From Tritrichomonas musculus (lineage: Eukaryota; Parabasalia; Tritrichomonadida; Tritrichomonadidae): a stretch of 64,000 nt of DNA. The first letter of the stretch is position 1; each line of letters begins with the position of its first letter. Shown piece by piece: positions 29,216-39,907 of this stretch. The notes beneath the pieces are model-generated. The model did not search any database. It saw only the letters and a program-made list of their open reading frames with translations, and had not been told where the DNA came from. The translations under genes were made by a program, and so were the position numbers. Location: assembly GCA_039105265.1 (NCBI GenBank), contig JAPFFF010000003.1, forward strand, positions 372,001 to 436,000, written 5' to 3'.

Positions 29216-30442
29216 TCAAAGCCTCTGGAATGCATTATTCTTATCTTTCTTTAACATATAGAACAGAATGCATCCAGTTACAACCAAAATGGCGATTATG
29301 TTACCAAAGAAGTCAGGATTCAATATCTTATCTTGAACTTCCACGTTAATTTCTGTAACATCATATGGTACATCAAAAGATATATGATTACATGGACATT
29401 TCTGGCCAAATTTATTGAAGTTATTGACAAAGTTCCCACTGATCTTATTACGAATATCTTCTTCAGTTGCATCAAAACAATTCATTTTAGCAGTTAAATG
29501 GGTTCCATCATTAAAAACGATTGGATATTTATTTTCGTTCTCTTTAGCTAATGTTTCAAAGTTACAACCGGTCAAGGTAATATATGATAAATTGTTTGCT
29601 AAGAGGGATACTCCTCCTGCTTCCCGTAAACACGTGTTGTTTGAAAATTGATTGACGTTTATATTAGCTTTTGAGCTTGAAAATTCAAGCGCACCAGTTT
29701 GATAAGATGCATGATTCATATGAAAAACAACTACATCAAAATTCAATGAAGATTCTATTCCTAAAATGGCACCAATTGATAGAACAGCGGCGTTTTCGAC
29801 AAAGTAACTATCGCTGATGGAAACATCAGAGTGATCAAATAAAATTGCACCTATGTCGATGTTTGCATTGTTTCTAAAAAAGTGGCAAACACTAAAGGCA
29901 GCTTTAGCATTTAAAATTGCACAAGCTGCCGCTCTTTGAGCTGTGTTTCCAATAAAAGTGCAATTAATAAAAGTGGATTGAAAACCATCAGAGTAAAAAG
30001 CACCACCAGTTGTGTGTTCAGGTGTCCCTTGTGTTGAAGATAAAGCATTAAATGTACAAGCTCTCATAATGACGTTTGAAGATGGTGTAAAAGGCGATTT
30101 AAAATCAAAAGAAATATAATCCATTGGCTGTTGCGAATCTTCTGAAGATAGTGTAATTGTTTTTTTTGAATGAATAAAAATAGAATCTTGTAGGTTAAAA
30201 TTCAATGTATTTCTAGAAAATGAATAAAGTAATGGACTTGATAAATATGAAAATTTTGATAAAAATGATGCAAATTCACTCGTATTATTTTGAGAAAAGA
30301 GCAATGAGAATGGATGAAGAATATATTTTTTGTTCGAATTAGTTGTGTAAGAATTAGAAAGATTAAGATAGTAATTCAAAGAAGTTAAATGCAACGCTTG
30401 AGCGTTTATTGAAAAAGAAAAAGCAATAAATAAATGAAACAT
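29216..30442 (-). CDS. Pmp-like beta-helix surface protein (type I membrane)
   Basis: The 408-residue protein has an N-terminal signal peptide (MFHLFIAFSFSINAQA). Its ectodomain contains repeated right-handed beta-helix turns of the 'GGAFYS...FINCTFIGNTA', 'GAILFDHSDVSISDSYFVENAA' and 'TGALEFSSSKANI' kind. One membrane helix (NIIAILVVTGCILFYML) and a short basic tail (KKDKNNAFQRL) complete it. GG-x-(A/I) and F-x-N-N-x-A motifs are those of polymorphic membrane proteins, used by trichomonads as variable surface molecules and candidate adhesins. It lies next to the foreign island. Confidence 0.8.
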   Translation of the reverse strand: MFHLFIAFSFSINAQALHLTSLNYYLNLSNSYTTNSNKKYILHPFSLLFSQNNTSEFASFLSKFSYLSSPLLYSFSRNTLNFNLQDSIFIHSKKTITLSSEDSQQPMDYISFDFKSPFTPSSNVIMRACTFNALSSTQGTPEHTTGGAFYSDGFQSTFINCTFIGNTAQRAAACAILNAKAAFSVCHFFRNNANIDIGAILFDHSDVSISDSYFVENAAVLSIGAILGIESSLNFDVVVFHMNHASYQTGALEFSSSKANINVNQFSNNTCLREAGGVSLLANNLSYITLTGCNFETLAKENENKYPIVFNDGTHLTAKMNCFDATEEDIRNKISGNFVNNFNKFGQKCPCNHISFDVPYDVTEINVEVQDKILNPDFFGNIIAILVVTGCILFYMLKKDKNNAFQRL

Positions 30443-30737
30443 AATAATATTAAAAATAGATTATGAGTGAATGAATCTCTCAATTTTTTTGGTGTTTGAA
30501 TGATTATTCAAAAAATAAAACATAACTACATCATAAAAAAATGAAAATAATTCCAATAAAATATATGAAATAAGAAATAAACTTAATAAAAACTAAAGGA
30601 TTATTATAGTTTAATTAGATGACATACCTATTCATCAGTTTTAATCATTTATACATTTATATTAACTTATTGAATTATTTCAGTGTGCTTTATTTATAGA
30701 AAAAAGCTTTTGTTCGTTATCTATTTTTCATAAAAAA

Positions 30738-31241
30738 ATGTCACAAGCAAACTCACAAACACCATCAAAACCAGATGCCAAAGGACGTGGAGAATTATCC
30801 GAAGAACAACGCCAAGAAATTCGAGAAGCTTTTGATCTTTTTGATACAGACGGAAGTGGATCAATTGATGCCAAAGAACTTAAAGTTGCTATGAAAGCAT
30901 TAGGATTTGAGCCAACAAAAGAAGAAATCAGAAGAATGATCAACGATGTTGATACCGATGGAACAGGAGCTATTAGTTTTGCTCAATTTCTTCAAATGAT
31001 GACCAAAAAAATGGAGGAAAGAAATCCTGAAGATGAAATTCGAAAAGCATTCCGTCTTTTTGACGATGATAATACTGGAAGAATTACATTTAAAAACCTC
31101 AAAAGAGTCAGTATTGAACTAGGTGAAAATCTTACAGATGAAGAATTAAAGGAAATGATTCAAGAAGCTGATCGTGATAATGATAATGAAGTTTCTTATG
31201 AAGAATTTGTTCATATCATGAAGAAAACATCACTCTTTTAA
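30738..31241 (+). CDS. Centrin (caltractin), four EF-hands
   Basis: The 167-residue protein is the typical centrin length with a ~25-residue variable N-terminus. EF-hands: [12 protein letters not shown] (36-47), [12 protein letters not shown] (72-83), [12 protein letters not shown] (109-120) and [12 protein letters not shown] (145-156). Loops 2 and 3 lack the last acidic ligand; loop 3 with FKNLKRV is the usual centrin form. Loops 1 and 4 look fully Ca2+-competent. The end, KKTSLF, matches the centrin 'KKT.LY' tail. Centrin organises basal bodies and contractile roots. ATG 30738 follows TTCATA at 30727-30732. Confidence 0.95.
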   Translation: MSQANSQTPSKPDAKGRGELSEEQRQEIREAFDLFDTDGSGSIDAKELKVAMKALGFEPTKEEIRRMINDVDTDGTGAISFAQFLQMMTKKMEERNPEDEIRKAFRLFDDDNTGRITFKNLKRVSIELGENLTDEELKEMIQEADRDNDNEVSYEEFVHIMKKTSLF

Positions 31242-31688
31242 GCTTTGAAATTGATTGATTTTTTTTATAAACATATTTTCCTATATCAACTTATTCTACT
31301 TGAATATTATTTTCATTGCTAAAAAAATGCATTTTCTTAATTGCTATTAAAAAATTTTTGAAATTCATGAACAAAACAAAGGTTCATTCTTTTGAATCTC
31401 TGAACTTATTTAAACAATTCAAATAATTAAATCATTTCTTTGCATAATCCAAACTTTGGAATCCAAAGGATAAACAATTCGACGAATAAAATATAGTCAA
31501 AAAAGATAATTGAAAATTTTATATCATTTTTTTAGTATATAATGTAAATATATATTAATAACATAATCATTATTGGACCTAAATTAAGATATAAACAATT
31601 TTTAATTTGAGATGTTTATTTTTATAATACTCACAAATAATAAATCGTTTTTTAACTTTTTATAAAATAATTATATTGAATTTTTTTG
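31242..31688. other. AT-rich spacer left of the transposon
   Basis: This 447-bp spacer downstream of centrin shows only A/T-rich sequence with no gene. Confidence 0.45.
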
Positions 31689-31696
31689 AATTATTC

Positions 31697-32405
31697 AGAT
31701 GTACCATCACTCTTCCAATTTTTTTTGCTGAATTTTTCAAACAATTTATTTTATTTTATATTTTTATAAATCAGTATTAAAGTATATTTATCAAATTATT
31801 TTTCAACTTCCATCGGTGAATTTAGAGATATTTATATTTTTTTAATTTGTATACCTCACAAAATAAAATATATTCAAAAAGTTTCTGATAATAAAAATAA
31901 TAATATTTGCTTCTTTCCTATTCATAATTAGAAATTCTGTTTTTTCTTTTCTTGTATTAGGTTATTAAATAAAAAGGTTTTAATTTATGATTAGTTATAA
32001 AGAAAAAGTTTAATAAGAGAATCGCTATTCAAATTTTAGAAATTTCTGAGAAATGATCGTTTATACTAATACGTTAAGTTCTGAAAAAGAGAGAACTTGA
32101 AAGCTGTTTTTGGAAAAAATGGCCGTTTCAACAGCTCCCAAAATTTGCATATCTTGCTAGATAACAATGAAATTTGATTTTAAATCATAAAAATCACTTG
32201 AAAAATTCTACTTTTGGAGATATTGAAAATGTTGATATATTTTGCACACCAAATTTAATTTTGCGTCAGTAACAATCCAACATAAAGTTCATGCTTGGAA
32301 TAATTTCATATCATAATTTTACCTACAAAACTTTATTATCCATGGACTTATCAAGCTTTTAAAATTCAGAAAAAAAGTTCGTTTTTTTTGAGTGAAGGTA
32401 CATCT
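31697..32405. mobile_element. Non-autonomous DNA transposon (AGATGT family, copy 2) with 8-bp TSD
   Basis: The 709-bp element has terminal inverted repeats AGATGTACCATCACTC and, at the other end inverted, AGATGTACCTTCACTC (15 of 16 match). Looser similarity through a T-rich block followed by CTGAATTTT extends the repeats to about 45 bp. The flanks are the exact duplication AATTATTC (31689-31696 and 32406-32413). No transposase frame is present. Terminal AGATGT(A)CC and the 8-bp duplication match the element at 20.17 kb, so both were probably moved by one hAT-like or P-like transposase encoded elsewhere. TCAAAAAGTT occurs inside at 31874. Confidence 0.78.
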
Positions 32406-33345
32406 AATTATTCGTGGATATTAATACGTTATTTCATTTTTAAAACTTTTTGAATGCTTTTTTTGATATCTCATTATTTAGCCAGAAAGTTGATACTTTA
32501 AATAATTTTATTTTAAAATATATACTATTTTATGTTATATATATAATTTTTAATACAATTTGTAAGAAAATTTTAAAGATAATTGTATAATAAATATCAT
32601 TTTTTTTAAAATTAAGCTTTATCTTGATATTCAAAGATCATTTTTTAAAACATTTATCACATAATGATGAACCAATATATTAAAATAAATAATTATAAAT
32701 AAATATCTTAATAAAGTGATAATAATCTGAAATTTCAAAATTACATATTATTTTCAACTTGATTAGATTGATCTGAAACTCATAAATTCATCATAAATTC
32801 TAATGTGTATTAATATACATAACTTTTTTTCTCTCAAAAAAAATTCACACAAAAAAGAGCTTCCATACCTTTAAAAGCACATTCATGCAGAAGATAAAAT
32901 ATATAAAAGATACTTGCAAAAATGAAATGGTTATCAATAAAACAATTAGCCATAACGATAAAAAAATGTTATGACCAAATAATATCAGAATATTTATTCA
33001 TATATCAACGATTGTATCTTAATAATTAACAAATAAAATATAAAATAATTTTAAAATAAAAATATACATAGATTTATAATATAAAATTATAAAATAAGGA
33101 AAAATATTCGAAGAAGGGCTTGGTTTATTTCTTCTTAATTCATTTTTGAAAATATATATTGAAACTTGAAAAAACTTGAACATTTCATTAATTAAACAAA
33201 AATCTGATTAGAAATCATTTAAACAATTTTTAAAAATTCATTTTATTTAATTTTATTTATTTAAATTCACATATTTATTATTATTTAACAAGATAATACA
33301 ATTTTTAATGAAAAAAAGTTTGAATTACAGTAAATTTTTGAATTG
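32406..33345. other. AT-rich spacer right of the transposon
   Basis: This 940-bp very AT-rich spacer contains AACTTTTTGA at 32444-32453. I find no convincing ORF, RNA gene or long repeat. Confidence 0.45.
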
Positions 33346-35682
33346 ATGAACACCATTTTTTTAAAAATGCAAAATATTAAAGAACAACTTTTCAATATTC
33401 ATCCTGTTTTCCGTATTCCATCAACGCGCATTTTTTGGGCTGACAATGTTTTGAAGAAGAACACTCATAATTCACTTCAATCTCGTTATCTTGTTATAGC
33501 ATCTCCTGGAATCTTTTTATTTGAACGAAAAACTTTTCCTAAAGGCCTTGCTATATCACGTATTATTCCATATTGTGATCTTGTGTTAATTACAGCAAAA
33601 AAAGATGAAACTTTTGAATTTTTTAAAGCAAAAGTAACAATGAGACTTCAACACCAGAGTAATGCCGAAGTTGTTGCAATGGCTATTTCAATTAGAGATG
33701 TTTTATTTGGTGATAAACCTCGATATCCAAAGTTAGTTTTTGACGAACCTACACGAAAAAGAATTGAAAATTCAAATTTCATTTTTGAAACGGATTCTTT
33801 ACTTGCAGATCGCTTTATTTCGCTTAGTCTTGAAACACCAGTAAAACATTTAATTTATGATCAGTTATTTGAATATTACGAGAAGTTGAAAAATTTTCCA
33901 TCAAGTTTTTCCATAAATGCTGAAATGCTAGCTTCTAATCTTATTTCTCCATTATCATCTGCAATAGCTTATGATAAAGAAATTCAATCACTTCAACTTG
34001 ATGGTATCAATCTTTCATCTTTTGTTGAATATCTTAAGCCAATAGTTTTATATAACTCATCAATTCAGAATTTAATTTTGACATCTGTTAATTTTAATGA
34101 TAATTTATTAGGTTTTACACAAATCTGGGATCAAAAAACTGCTTGTCAAATCAATTTCTTTTCTTTTCTTCATTGTCAACTCGTTTCAACCAATTTTATT
34201 ACATTTTTATCTGCTTTTCCAAAATATAAAATCGATGTACAAACTCTTTTATTTATATCTTGCCATATAGACAGAACTATCCTTGAAAAAATACTTATTG
34301 CAATAATCACATCAAAATGCTTCCTAGGTCTTACTGAACTTTACTTTAACGATTTAACAGATAACATTCCACTTGAACCACTATTTTGCAAATTCTTTGG
34401 TTCACCATTTATTAAAAATCATAAAAACTTAAAAAATTTATCATTAATCAATTGTAATTTGAAATTAGATAAAATCCTACCAACATTTATGTTACATATT
34501 AAATCAATTCGATATTCCAATTTTTCAGGTAATTACTGCTTATCTGATGTACAAATTCCTAATTTTGGCCTACTTGATGAAATAGATCTTTCATCTTGTT
34601 CATTTACATCAAGTAGTCTTTGCTCCTTTTTCAAGTGCTTTGCAGATTCACAAAAACATATTCCTTCCCAAGTTTCATTTAATGAACTTAAAATGAGTGA
34701 TAAAGATTGGACAGATTTTTATAATATTATTGCAACACCTGAATTTAATAATTCATTTGGACAAATTCCAAATTTGAAGATGTTTTCATGGTGTAGTAAT
34801 AAAATGAACGGGAAACAAGTAGAAAATTTCATGAATTTCTTATCTGAAAAATTACCAGAAATAAGTGAACTTGGTCTATCATTTTCTATTCCAAATAATG
34901 AAGTTGATAGCTCACTTCCTTATTTGTTTTTATATTTTGAAAATCATACAATTCGGAAACTTGATTTTAGAGGAGAAAGCAACTCTTTCTTTGGTCCAAA
35001 AATGGAGCCATTATTAAAATCTTTACTTGATCATAAAACGATTAAAATGCTTGATATAACTGGTCAAAGGGCAGGTCCTAGATGTTATGAATTTCTAATA
35101 AAAATGGTAGAAACATGTCTTGAAGAACTTCGGTTTGATAATAATTTGCCAAATGACGTAGAAGTACTGAAAAATATATTAAATAAAATTTTGGGATCGA
35201 AGTTGAATTATGCTGATTGGCCTGCTAATGATATTAAAGAATGCGTTTCTAAAATGAAGCTTGCTTTGAGATCTGCAACTGTCACCCAGTTTAAAGAATT
35301 ACGTAAAGTTTATAAACAAAAATATGTATCGCCGAATAAATTATCTAACGCGCCTTCATTAGATTTTAGTAGTTCATCCCATTTATTGATAAATGAAAAT
35401 AATCCTGAATCTGATTATTCAAATACTAACATTCCTTTCTATCGACAGAGATCAACATCTATCCTTAAAAGTAAATTGAAAAATGAAGGTTCCATAAAAA
35501 GAATATCAACTCGTACTCAGTCTACTAATCTTCAATTTCTGATGACTCATCCCAAAACTGTAGACAATGCTATAATTGAATGCTTTGGTGAAGAAGGCGT
35601 GCGTAATGAGCCTCTAATCAAAGCATTAGAACTACTTGATAAAGAGTCATCCATCAATTCTTTCCTTAGTGATAATAAATAA
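33346..35682 (+). CDS. PH-like plus leucine-rich-repeat protein, CARMIL-like
   Basis: The 778-residue protein starts at ATG 33346; the frame extends one codon upstream only with TTG. Residues ~1-125 resemble the CARMIL-type PH module (SRYLVIASPGIFLFERK, KGLAISRIIPYCDLVLIT, VVAMAISIRDVLFG). Residues ~215-620 are ribonuclease-inhibitor-like LRRs (IQSLQLDGINLSSF, LKNLSLINCNLKLDKI, LLDEIDLSSCSFTSSSL, IRKLDFRGESNSFFGPK, IKMLDITGQRAGPRC). The last ~150 residues are Ser-rich and disordered with a basic patch (RQRSTSILKSKLKNEGSIKR). CARMIL proteins regulate actin capping protein at membranes. No clear capping-protein-interaction motif is visible, so 'CARMIL-like' refers to architecture only. Confidence 0.65.
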   Translation: MNTIFLKMQNIKEQLFNIHPVFRIPSTRIFWADNVLKKNTHNSLQSRYLVIASPGIFLFERKTFPKGLAISRIIPYCDLVLITAKKDETFEFFKAKVTMRLQHQSNAEVVAMAISIRDVLFGDKPRYPKLVFDEPTRKRIENSNFIFETDSLLADRFISLSLETPVKHLIYDQLFEYYEKLKNFPSSFSINAEMLASNLISPLSSAIAYDKEIQSLQLDGINLSSFVEYLKPIVLYNSSIQNLILTSVNFNDNLLGFTQIWDQKTACQINFFSFLHCQLVSTNFITFLSAFPKYKIDVQTLLFISCHIDRTILEKILIAIITSKCFLGLTELYFNDLTDNIPLEPLFCKFFGSPFIKNHKNLKNLSLINCNLKLDKILPTFMLHIKSIRYSNFSGNYCLSDVQIPNFGLLDEIDLSSCSFTSSSLCSFFKCFADSQKHIPSQVSFNELKMSDKDWTDFYNIIATPEFNNSFGQIPNLKMFSWCSNKMNGKQVENFMNFLSEKLPEISELGLSFSIPNNEVDSSLPYLFLYFENHTIRKLDFRGESNSFFGPKMEPLLKSLLDHKTIKMLDITGQRAGPRCYEFLIKMVETCLEELRFDNNLPNDVEVLKNILNKILGSKLNYADWPANDIKECVSKMKLALRSATVTQFKELRKVYKQKYVSPNKLSNAPSLDFSSSSHLLINENNPESDYSNTNIPFYRQRSTSILKSKLKNEGSIKRISTRTQSTNLQFLMTHPKTVDNAIIECFGEEGVRNEPLIKALELLDKESSINSFLSDNK

Positions 35683-35903
35683 ATAATGTATGTATTACAA
35701 CAAATTAAATTGACAACAATTTGTTTTTTTAACATCAAAATCCAACATCAAAAAAATCCAACATTAATCATTCAACACTTAAATACAAATAATTAATATC
35801 GTTTCTAATATGAGATAGAAGATTTTTATAAAACATAAAAAAAAAAATAAATAATAAAACCGAACTAAGAAAATAATAATATAAATTTGTAAAAATCATC
35901 AAA

Positions 35904-38900
35904 TTACACAATACTGTTTGCAGATTTTGATTTTCGAATTGTAAACGAATTTATGATACTGACAGCTGTATTAAATGTTAGCATTTCACCATTTTGCTTG
36001 AAGATTCTTTGAACTTCAGAACCGTATATTAATGTTATTTGCTTGAAAAGGGAATTAACTGATTTTGGGGGTTGACTCATGCATAGAAGCCTCTTTATCA
36101 AGCATACTAATATAATTTCTTTTTGATCATCATTACCATTTTCGAAGAGTGCCCTAATTAAGATTGATGCCATACATGTATGCCTATTTTTATAACGCAA
36201 TTGATCCATTATTGAGTTATACAACAGAAATAAAATTCCTTTTTCGTTTGAGCAAATATTTTGTATTTCAATATATAATTGAGAAATTGGCAAACTATTA
36301 ATTTGACTGGACTCGATGTTAGGCGAATTTGAAGTTAAATTCTTGATTGATTCATCGATTGTAAATAAAACGAATTGCCAAATTATTCTTGGAATTACAA
36401 AATTATTAAAGCCATTCATTGCTTCATCATAATAATTACATTCATCTTCAAAGTCATCATTTTCAATTTCTTCTTTCCAAGAACTGATCAAAATATTTGC
36501 AATAAAATTTGAATTATTTTCAACTTCACTTTTTGGTAAAAGTGAAGTTAAACTTTTCGAAATAATACTAATCAAATTAACTTTAGTTTTCAGTTCGTCA
36601 TCGAATTTAAATCCAATAAAAGGAATAGGAAGATCTCTCTCATCACAAGCGGACAAAATAATATTCCTCAATTGAACGAATCTAAGTGGAATTTTTTCAA
36701 TCAACAAGGCGTAATAAGAAGCGAAAAACTGAGGAGTTGCTGCAGCAATTGTCATTAGAATCCGAACAACACCTCTATAAAACACTTCTGGAATTTTAAT
36801 AAGCAACGAAATAGCTGTTAATACAAAGTTCAAACAAAATTGCATTGGCCTTTCTTCGTTTGTTGTGATTAAATGTGGCAACACATGCTTTTCCATTACA
36901 AGTTGAAGCCAACAAATTGCAAAATAGGGCAATTTAGACGGATGAAGTTGATTTTCAAGAAGTTCCATTATTGGCTCTTTACTCTTCCTCAAATGAAAGT
37001 GGGCAAGAAGGCCATGAACAAATCTAAATAGGAGAAGAGGCGGAGCTGCGGGTGCGATTGATTTTGCAACTTCAAAACAGTTCGAGATGAATTTGTCATT
37101 ACTCCTTGAATAAATCCGATTTGCACATTTACCAAGTGTAAAACAAAGTTCATCTATTGCTGAATAATCAATCTTAGTTGGACAAGACTGCTTTGATTGT
37201 TTCTTGGTGACACTAAAAACAAATGATACAAGTGAAATAATTTGAGGCACTGACGCGTCTCCTACTTTTTGAAAGAAGGCACTTCTATTTTTTTCATCTT
37301 TATTTGTTACAAAAGTGAGAAAAGAGTTCAATAAAGAAGCATGCATTTTTAATGGCGGTGGTAAACTTTTGTTGGGATCAAGAAAATGAGAATTCGAATT
37401 AGAATTCGAATTCATAGGCTTTTTATTTTTGTTTTTACTATTCTTATTTTTATTTTGATTATTATGTAAACTACTATTGCTATTATTATTACTGCTATTG
37501 GTGTTAATACTGCTGTTGTTGGTGTTTGAATTATCATTTTTTATATTTCTATGCGGAATGATTCCGAGAATCTCACACACTGATGTAAATGCATATCCTG
37601 GGCAATATTGAAAACACATTGACATGAAAGACGAAATCATTGGACGAACAATCGGCCCTATTTGCTCATTAGTCAATAGCTCAGAAAAAAGAGAATTCAC
37701 ATCTTCAGGCGCAAAACATTTCCTTTCTAAACATGCCGCCAGTACATAGCGGTTGGGAAATGCACACCTAAAAAGTGGACAAAGATCAATCGATGAAGTT
37801 AGTACTTTCGTCTTCTTTTTAAAAAGCTTGGCTGCTGTTTTCGCAAGAACTGGTGAATCAGCAAGTGCCAATGAAACAAAACATTGAAGGAGTTCTTGAT
37901 CATTTTCGTGGGTAGATCCTACAGGATTTGGTTTTCTGAAAGAATGTGATGCAGAATCAAGAAAATAATATTTTTCAATTCGCTCAGCATTGGCATAAAG
38001 CTCTTGTAAATCACGTGGAAGCATTTCACGGTTTGGTACATAATGAAAATAAGCATTAATGACCTCGATATCATTGCAGACTTTAATATCATCTGTATTG
38101 AAATTTTCGTTGTTTTCGTTCATTGCGATTTCTTCTGTATTATATAAAGAACTGAGAGGTATAAGGGTAGATGATTGAAACATGGTTTGCGAGTTTGTTT
38201 GTATGAATTGTGACGAACAATCGAAGCTATTTGATGGTATAAAAATTTCACGGAAATGATAAAGTTCGATGTTTGTATTGAAAATAGAGCAAAATCGTTC
38301 AATATTTTTTTTGATGTCAGTGCGTAAATTAACAACATGATAACAAGCAGATAAAACTGATAAAACAGAGACTGTTAGAGGATTTGGAGGCATATACTTC
38401 TTAGAACAACGACTAAATAACGCATTGAGAAAAACCAAACAATGACCAAGAGAACCAGATGCTGCACATTCTCGGATGAGCAGCGCGATATTCAATATAT
38501 GGAGAGGTGGAGGAGGCCCATGCTCTAGCGATAGTGTACAAATCCAACTTCCCATTCTTTCAAGCTGGGGATGAATTTCAAAAGCATTCCAACCAAGATT
38601 GCTAGAGTCGTAGAGAAGCAATCGTGTGTATGCACAAACCGCTGATAAGAGTGGCGGAAAGTGAAGCCGAACTGATGGAGGTGAATATGTCAAACATAGG
38701 TTTACACAATATAATCGTTGCTCATCAGGGGACAAAGTTGCTGCAAACTCGATTGATGAAAAAATGTTTGGTTTTGGCTGAATAAGAGGAACATTTGATA
38801 AAAAAGCTGGTGGTGGGTCGATTTTGGTAATATTTGGATAGTAATCTTTCATTTTTGGAATAACATAATATTTTCGATAATCAATACTTTCAAATTGAAC

Positions 38901-39344
38901 TGGTTCATGAGAAATTTGAAAAACAGCAGTATATAAATTGCAATTTAAAATAGATAAAGATGGTATTGATGATAAATAATTGCTAATAATAGAATATTTT
39001 GAAAGACATGGAAGAATTGATTGACCGAAAAGAATTAAATGGGTTCGACCTTCATCTGTAGCAGCTTTTAAAAGTAAGTTATGAAAAAATAGATTAAGAG
39101 TGGGCGCAGGTACCAAACCATTAATAACAAACCAACCAACAAGAACTACAGAACTGTCATTAACAGGGATATCAAGTAATAAACGCAAAATACACAATAA
39201 AAGTAAATTTTGCTTTTTATCATAAAGCTTGATTAAAGTTGTATATATTTCAGGTAATGAAAGAGATAAAATCGAGTGGGCTTCTTGGATCAGCTCACCA
39301 CTAAAATCGTCAAGAAGTGAAGCTGGATACCTACATTTCTTCAT
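35904..39344 (-). CDS. NOT1: NOT1, scaffold of the CCR4-NOT deadenylase complex (compact form)
   Basis: The ~1,146-residue protein aligns by eye with human CNOT1. In the middle LERMGSWICTLSLEHG ... PPNPLTVSVLSVLSA matches the MIF4G region (LGxWLGxxTLA...PPNPWTMAIMNVLAE). Near the C-terminus GVVRILMTIAAATPQFFASY, LRFVQLRNIILSACDERDLP and YNSIMDQLRYKNRHT match the NOT1 domain (TLRVLLVLLHDFPEFLCDY, PNCIQLRNLILSAF, ANQLRYPNSHT). It is about half the human length and lacks most of the N-terminal part. An Asn-rich linker (near 37400-37530) separates the two halves. It scaffolds mRNA deadenylation in the cytoplasm. I start it at ATG 39344; upstream only a GTG is in frame. AAACCGT (antisense 39401-39407) lies 57 bases upstream. 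Confidence 0.85.
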   Translation of the reverse strand: MKKCRYPASLLDDFSGELIQEAHSILSLSLPEIYTTLIKLYDKKQNLLLLCILRLLLDIPVNDSSVVLVGWFVINGLVPAPTLNLFFHNLLLKAATDEGRTHLILFGQSILPCLSKYSIISNYLSSIPSLSILNCNLYTAVFQISHEPVQFESIDYRKYYVIPKMKDYYPNITKIDPPPAFLSNVPLIQPKPNIFSSIEFAATLSPDEQRLYCVNLCLTYSPPSVRLHFPPLLSAVCAYTRLLLYDSSNLGWNAFEIHPQLERMGSWICTLSLEHGPPPPLHILNIALLIRECAASGSLGHCLVFLNALFSRCSKKYMPPNPLTVSVLSVLSACYHVVNLRTDIKKNIERFCSIFNTNIELYHFREIFIPSNSFDCSSQFIQTNSQTMFQSSTLIPLSSLYNTEEIAMNENNENFNTDDIKVCNDIEVINAYFHYVPNREMLPRDLQELYANAERIEKYYFLDSASHSFRKPNPVGSTHENDQELLQCFVSLALADSPVLAKTAAKLFKKKTKVLTSSIDLCPLFRCAFPNRYVLAACLERKCFAPEDVNSLFSELLTNEQIGPIVRPMISSFMSMCFQYCPGYAFTSVCEILGIIPHRNIKNDNSNTNNSSINTNSSNNNSNSSLHNNQNKNKNSKNKNKKPMNSNSNSNSHFLDPNKSLPPPLKMHASLLNSFLTFVTNKDEKNRSAFFQKVGDASVPQIISLVSFVFSVTKKQSKQSCPTKIDYSAIDELCFTLGKCANRIYSRSNDKFISNCFEVAKSIAPAAPPLLLFRFVHGLLAHFHLRKSKEPIMELLENQLHPSKLPYFAICWLQLVMEKHVLPHLITTNEERPMQFCLNFVLTAISLLIKIPEVFYRGVVRILMTIAAATPQFFASYYALLIEKIPLRFVQLRNIILSACDERDLPIPFIGFKFDDELKTKVNLISIISKSLTSLLPKSEVENNSNFIANILISSWKEEIENDDFEDECNYYDEAMNGFNNFVIPRIIWQFVLFTIDESIKNLTSNSPNIESSQINSLPISQLYIEIQNICSNEKGILFLLYNSIMDQLRYKNRHTCMASILIRALFENGNDDQKEIILVCLIKRLLCMSQPPKSVNSLFKQITLIYGSEVQRIFKQNGEMLTFNTAVSIINSFTIRKSKSANSIV

Positions 39345-39907
39345 TTGATTTTGTCGGATTTTTGAGAATATATATGGCCTCACCTGCTTATATTTGAACG
39401 ACGGTTTAGGCCAATTTTATCATAAATATCTCATTCAATTTTTTTGTATTATTTTCCCAGAATTTTGAACATCACTATTTCAAATTTGTATTTTTTCATA
39501 TCTCAATCCTTAAATTGTACTATAAAAAAATATAAAATAAATCAAATTGAAAATATTTTTATTATTTAATATTTAAAATATCGTATAATATTCATTTTTT
39601 TTAAAGATATTAAAGCTTAAAAATCGATATTTTTATTCAATTAGAATAGAAAAAATTCAATGCATAATTGAAAAATTAAATTAATAAAACATAACTTTTC
39701 ACAAAAAGTTACCATTCTTCAAATTTGATTGATTTTTTCTATTAGGAGCAGTAGAGTATTACATCAATATTACATTCAAAATATCTCCTTAAAAAACAAT
39801 CCAATATTATTATACTAATTAAAACTAAAATAATAACAACAAATGCTATTAAAAAGAAATTTATATAATAATAATAAATAAAAACAAACAAATATATTAA
39901 TATATAA
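39345..39907. other. AT-rich spacer between NOT1 start and LRR-PP2C stop
   Basis: This 563-bp spacer has the NOT1 promoter words TGAACGAC and ACGGTTT at 39395-39407. The remainder is A/T-rich without a gene. Confidence 0.45.
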
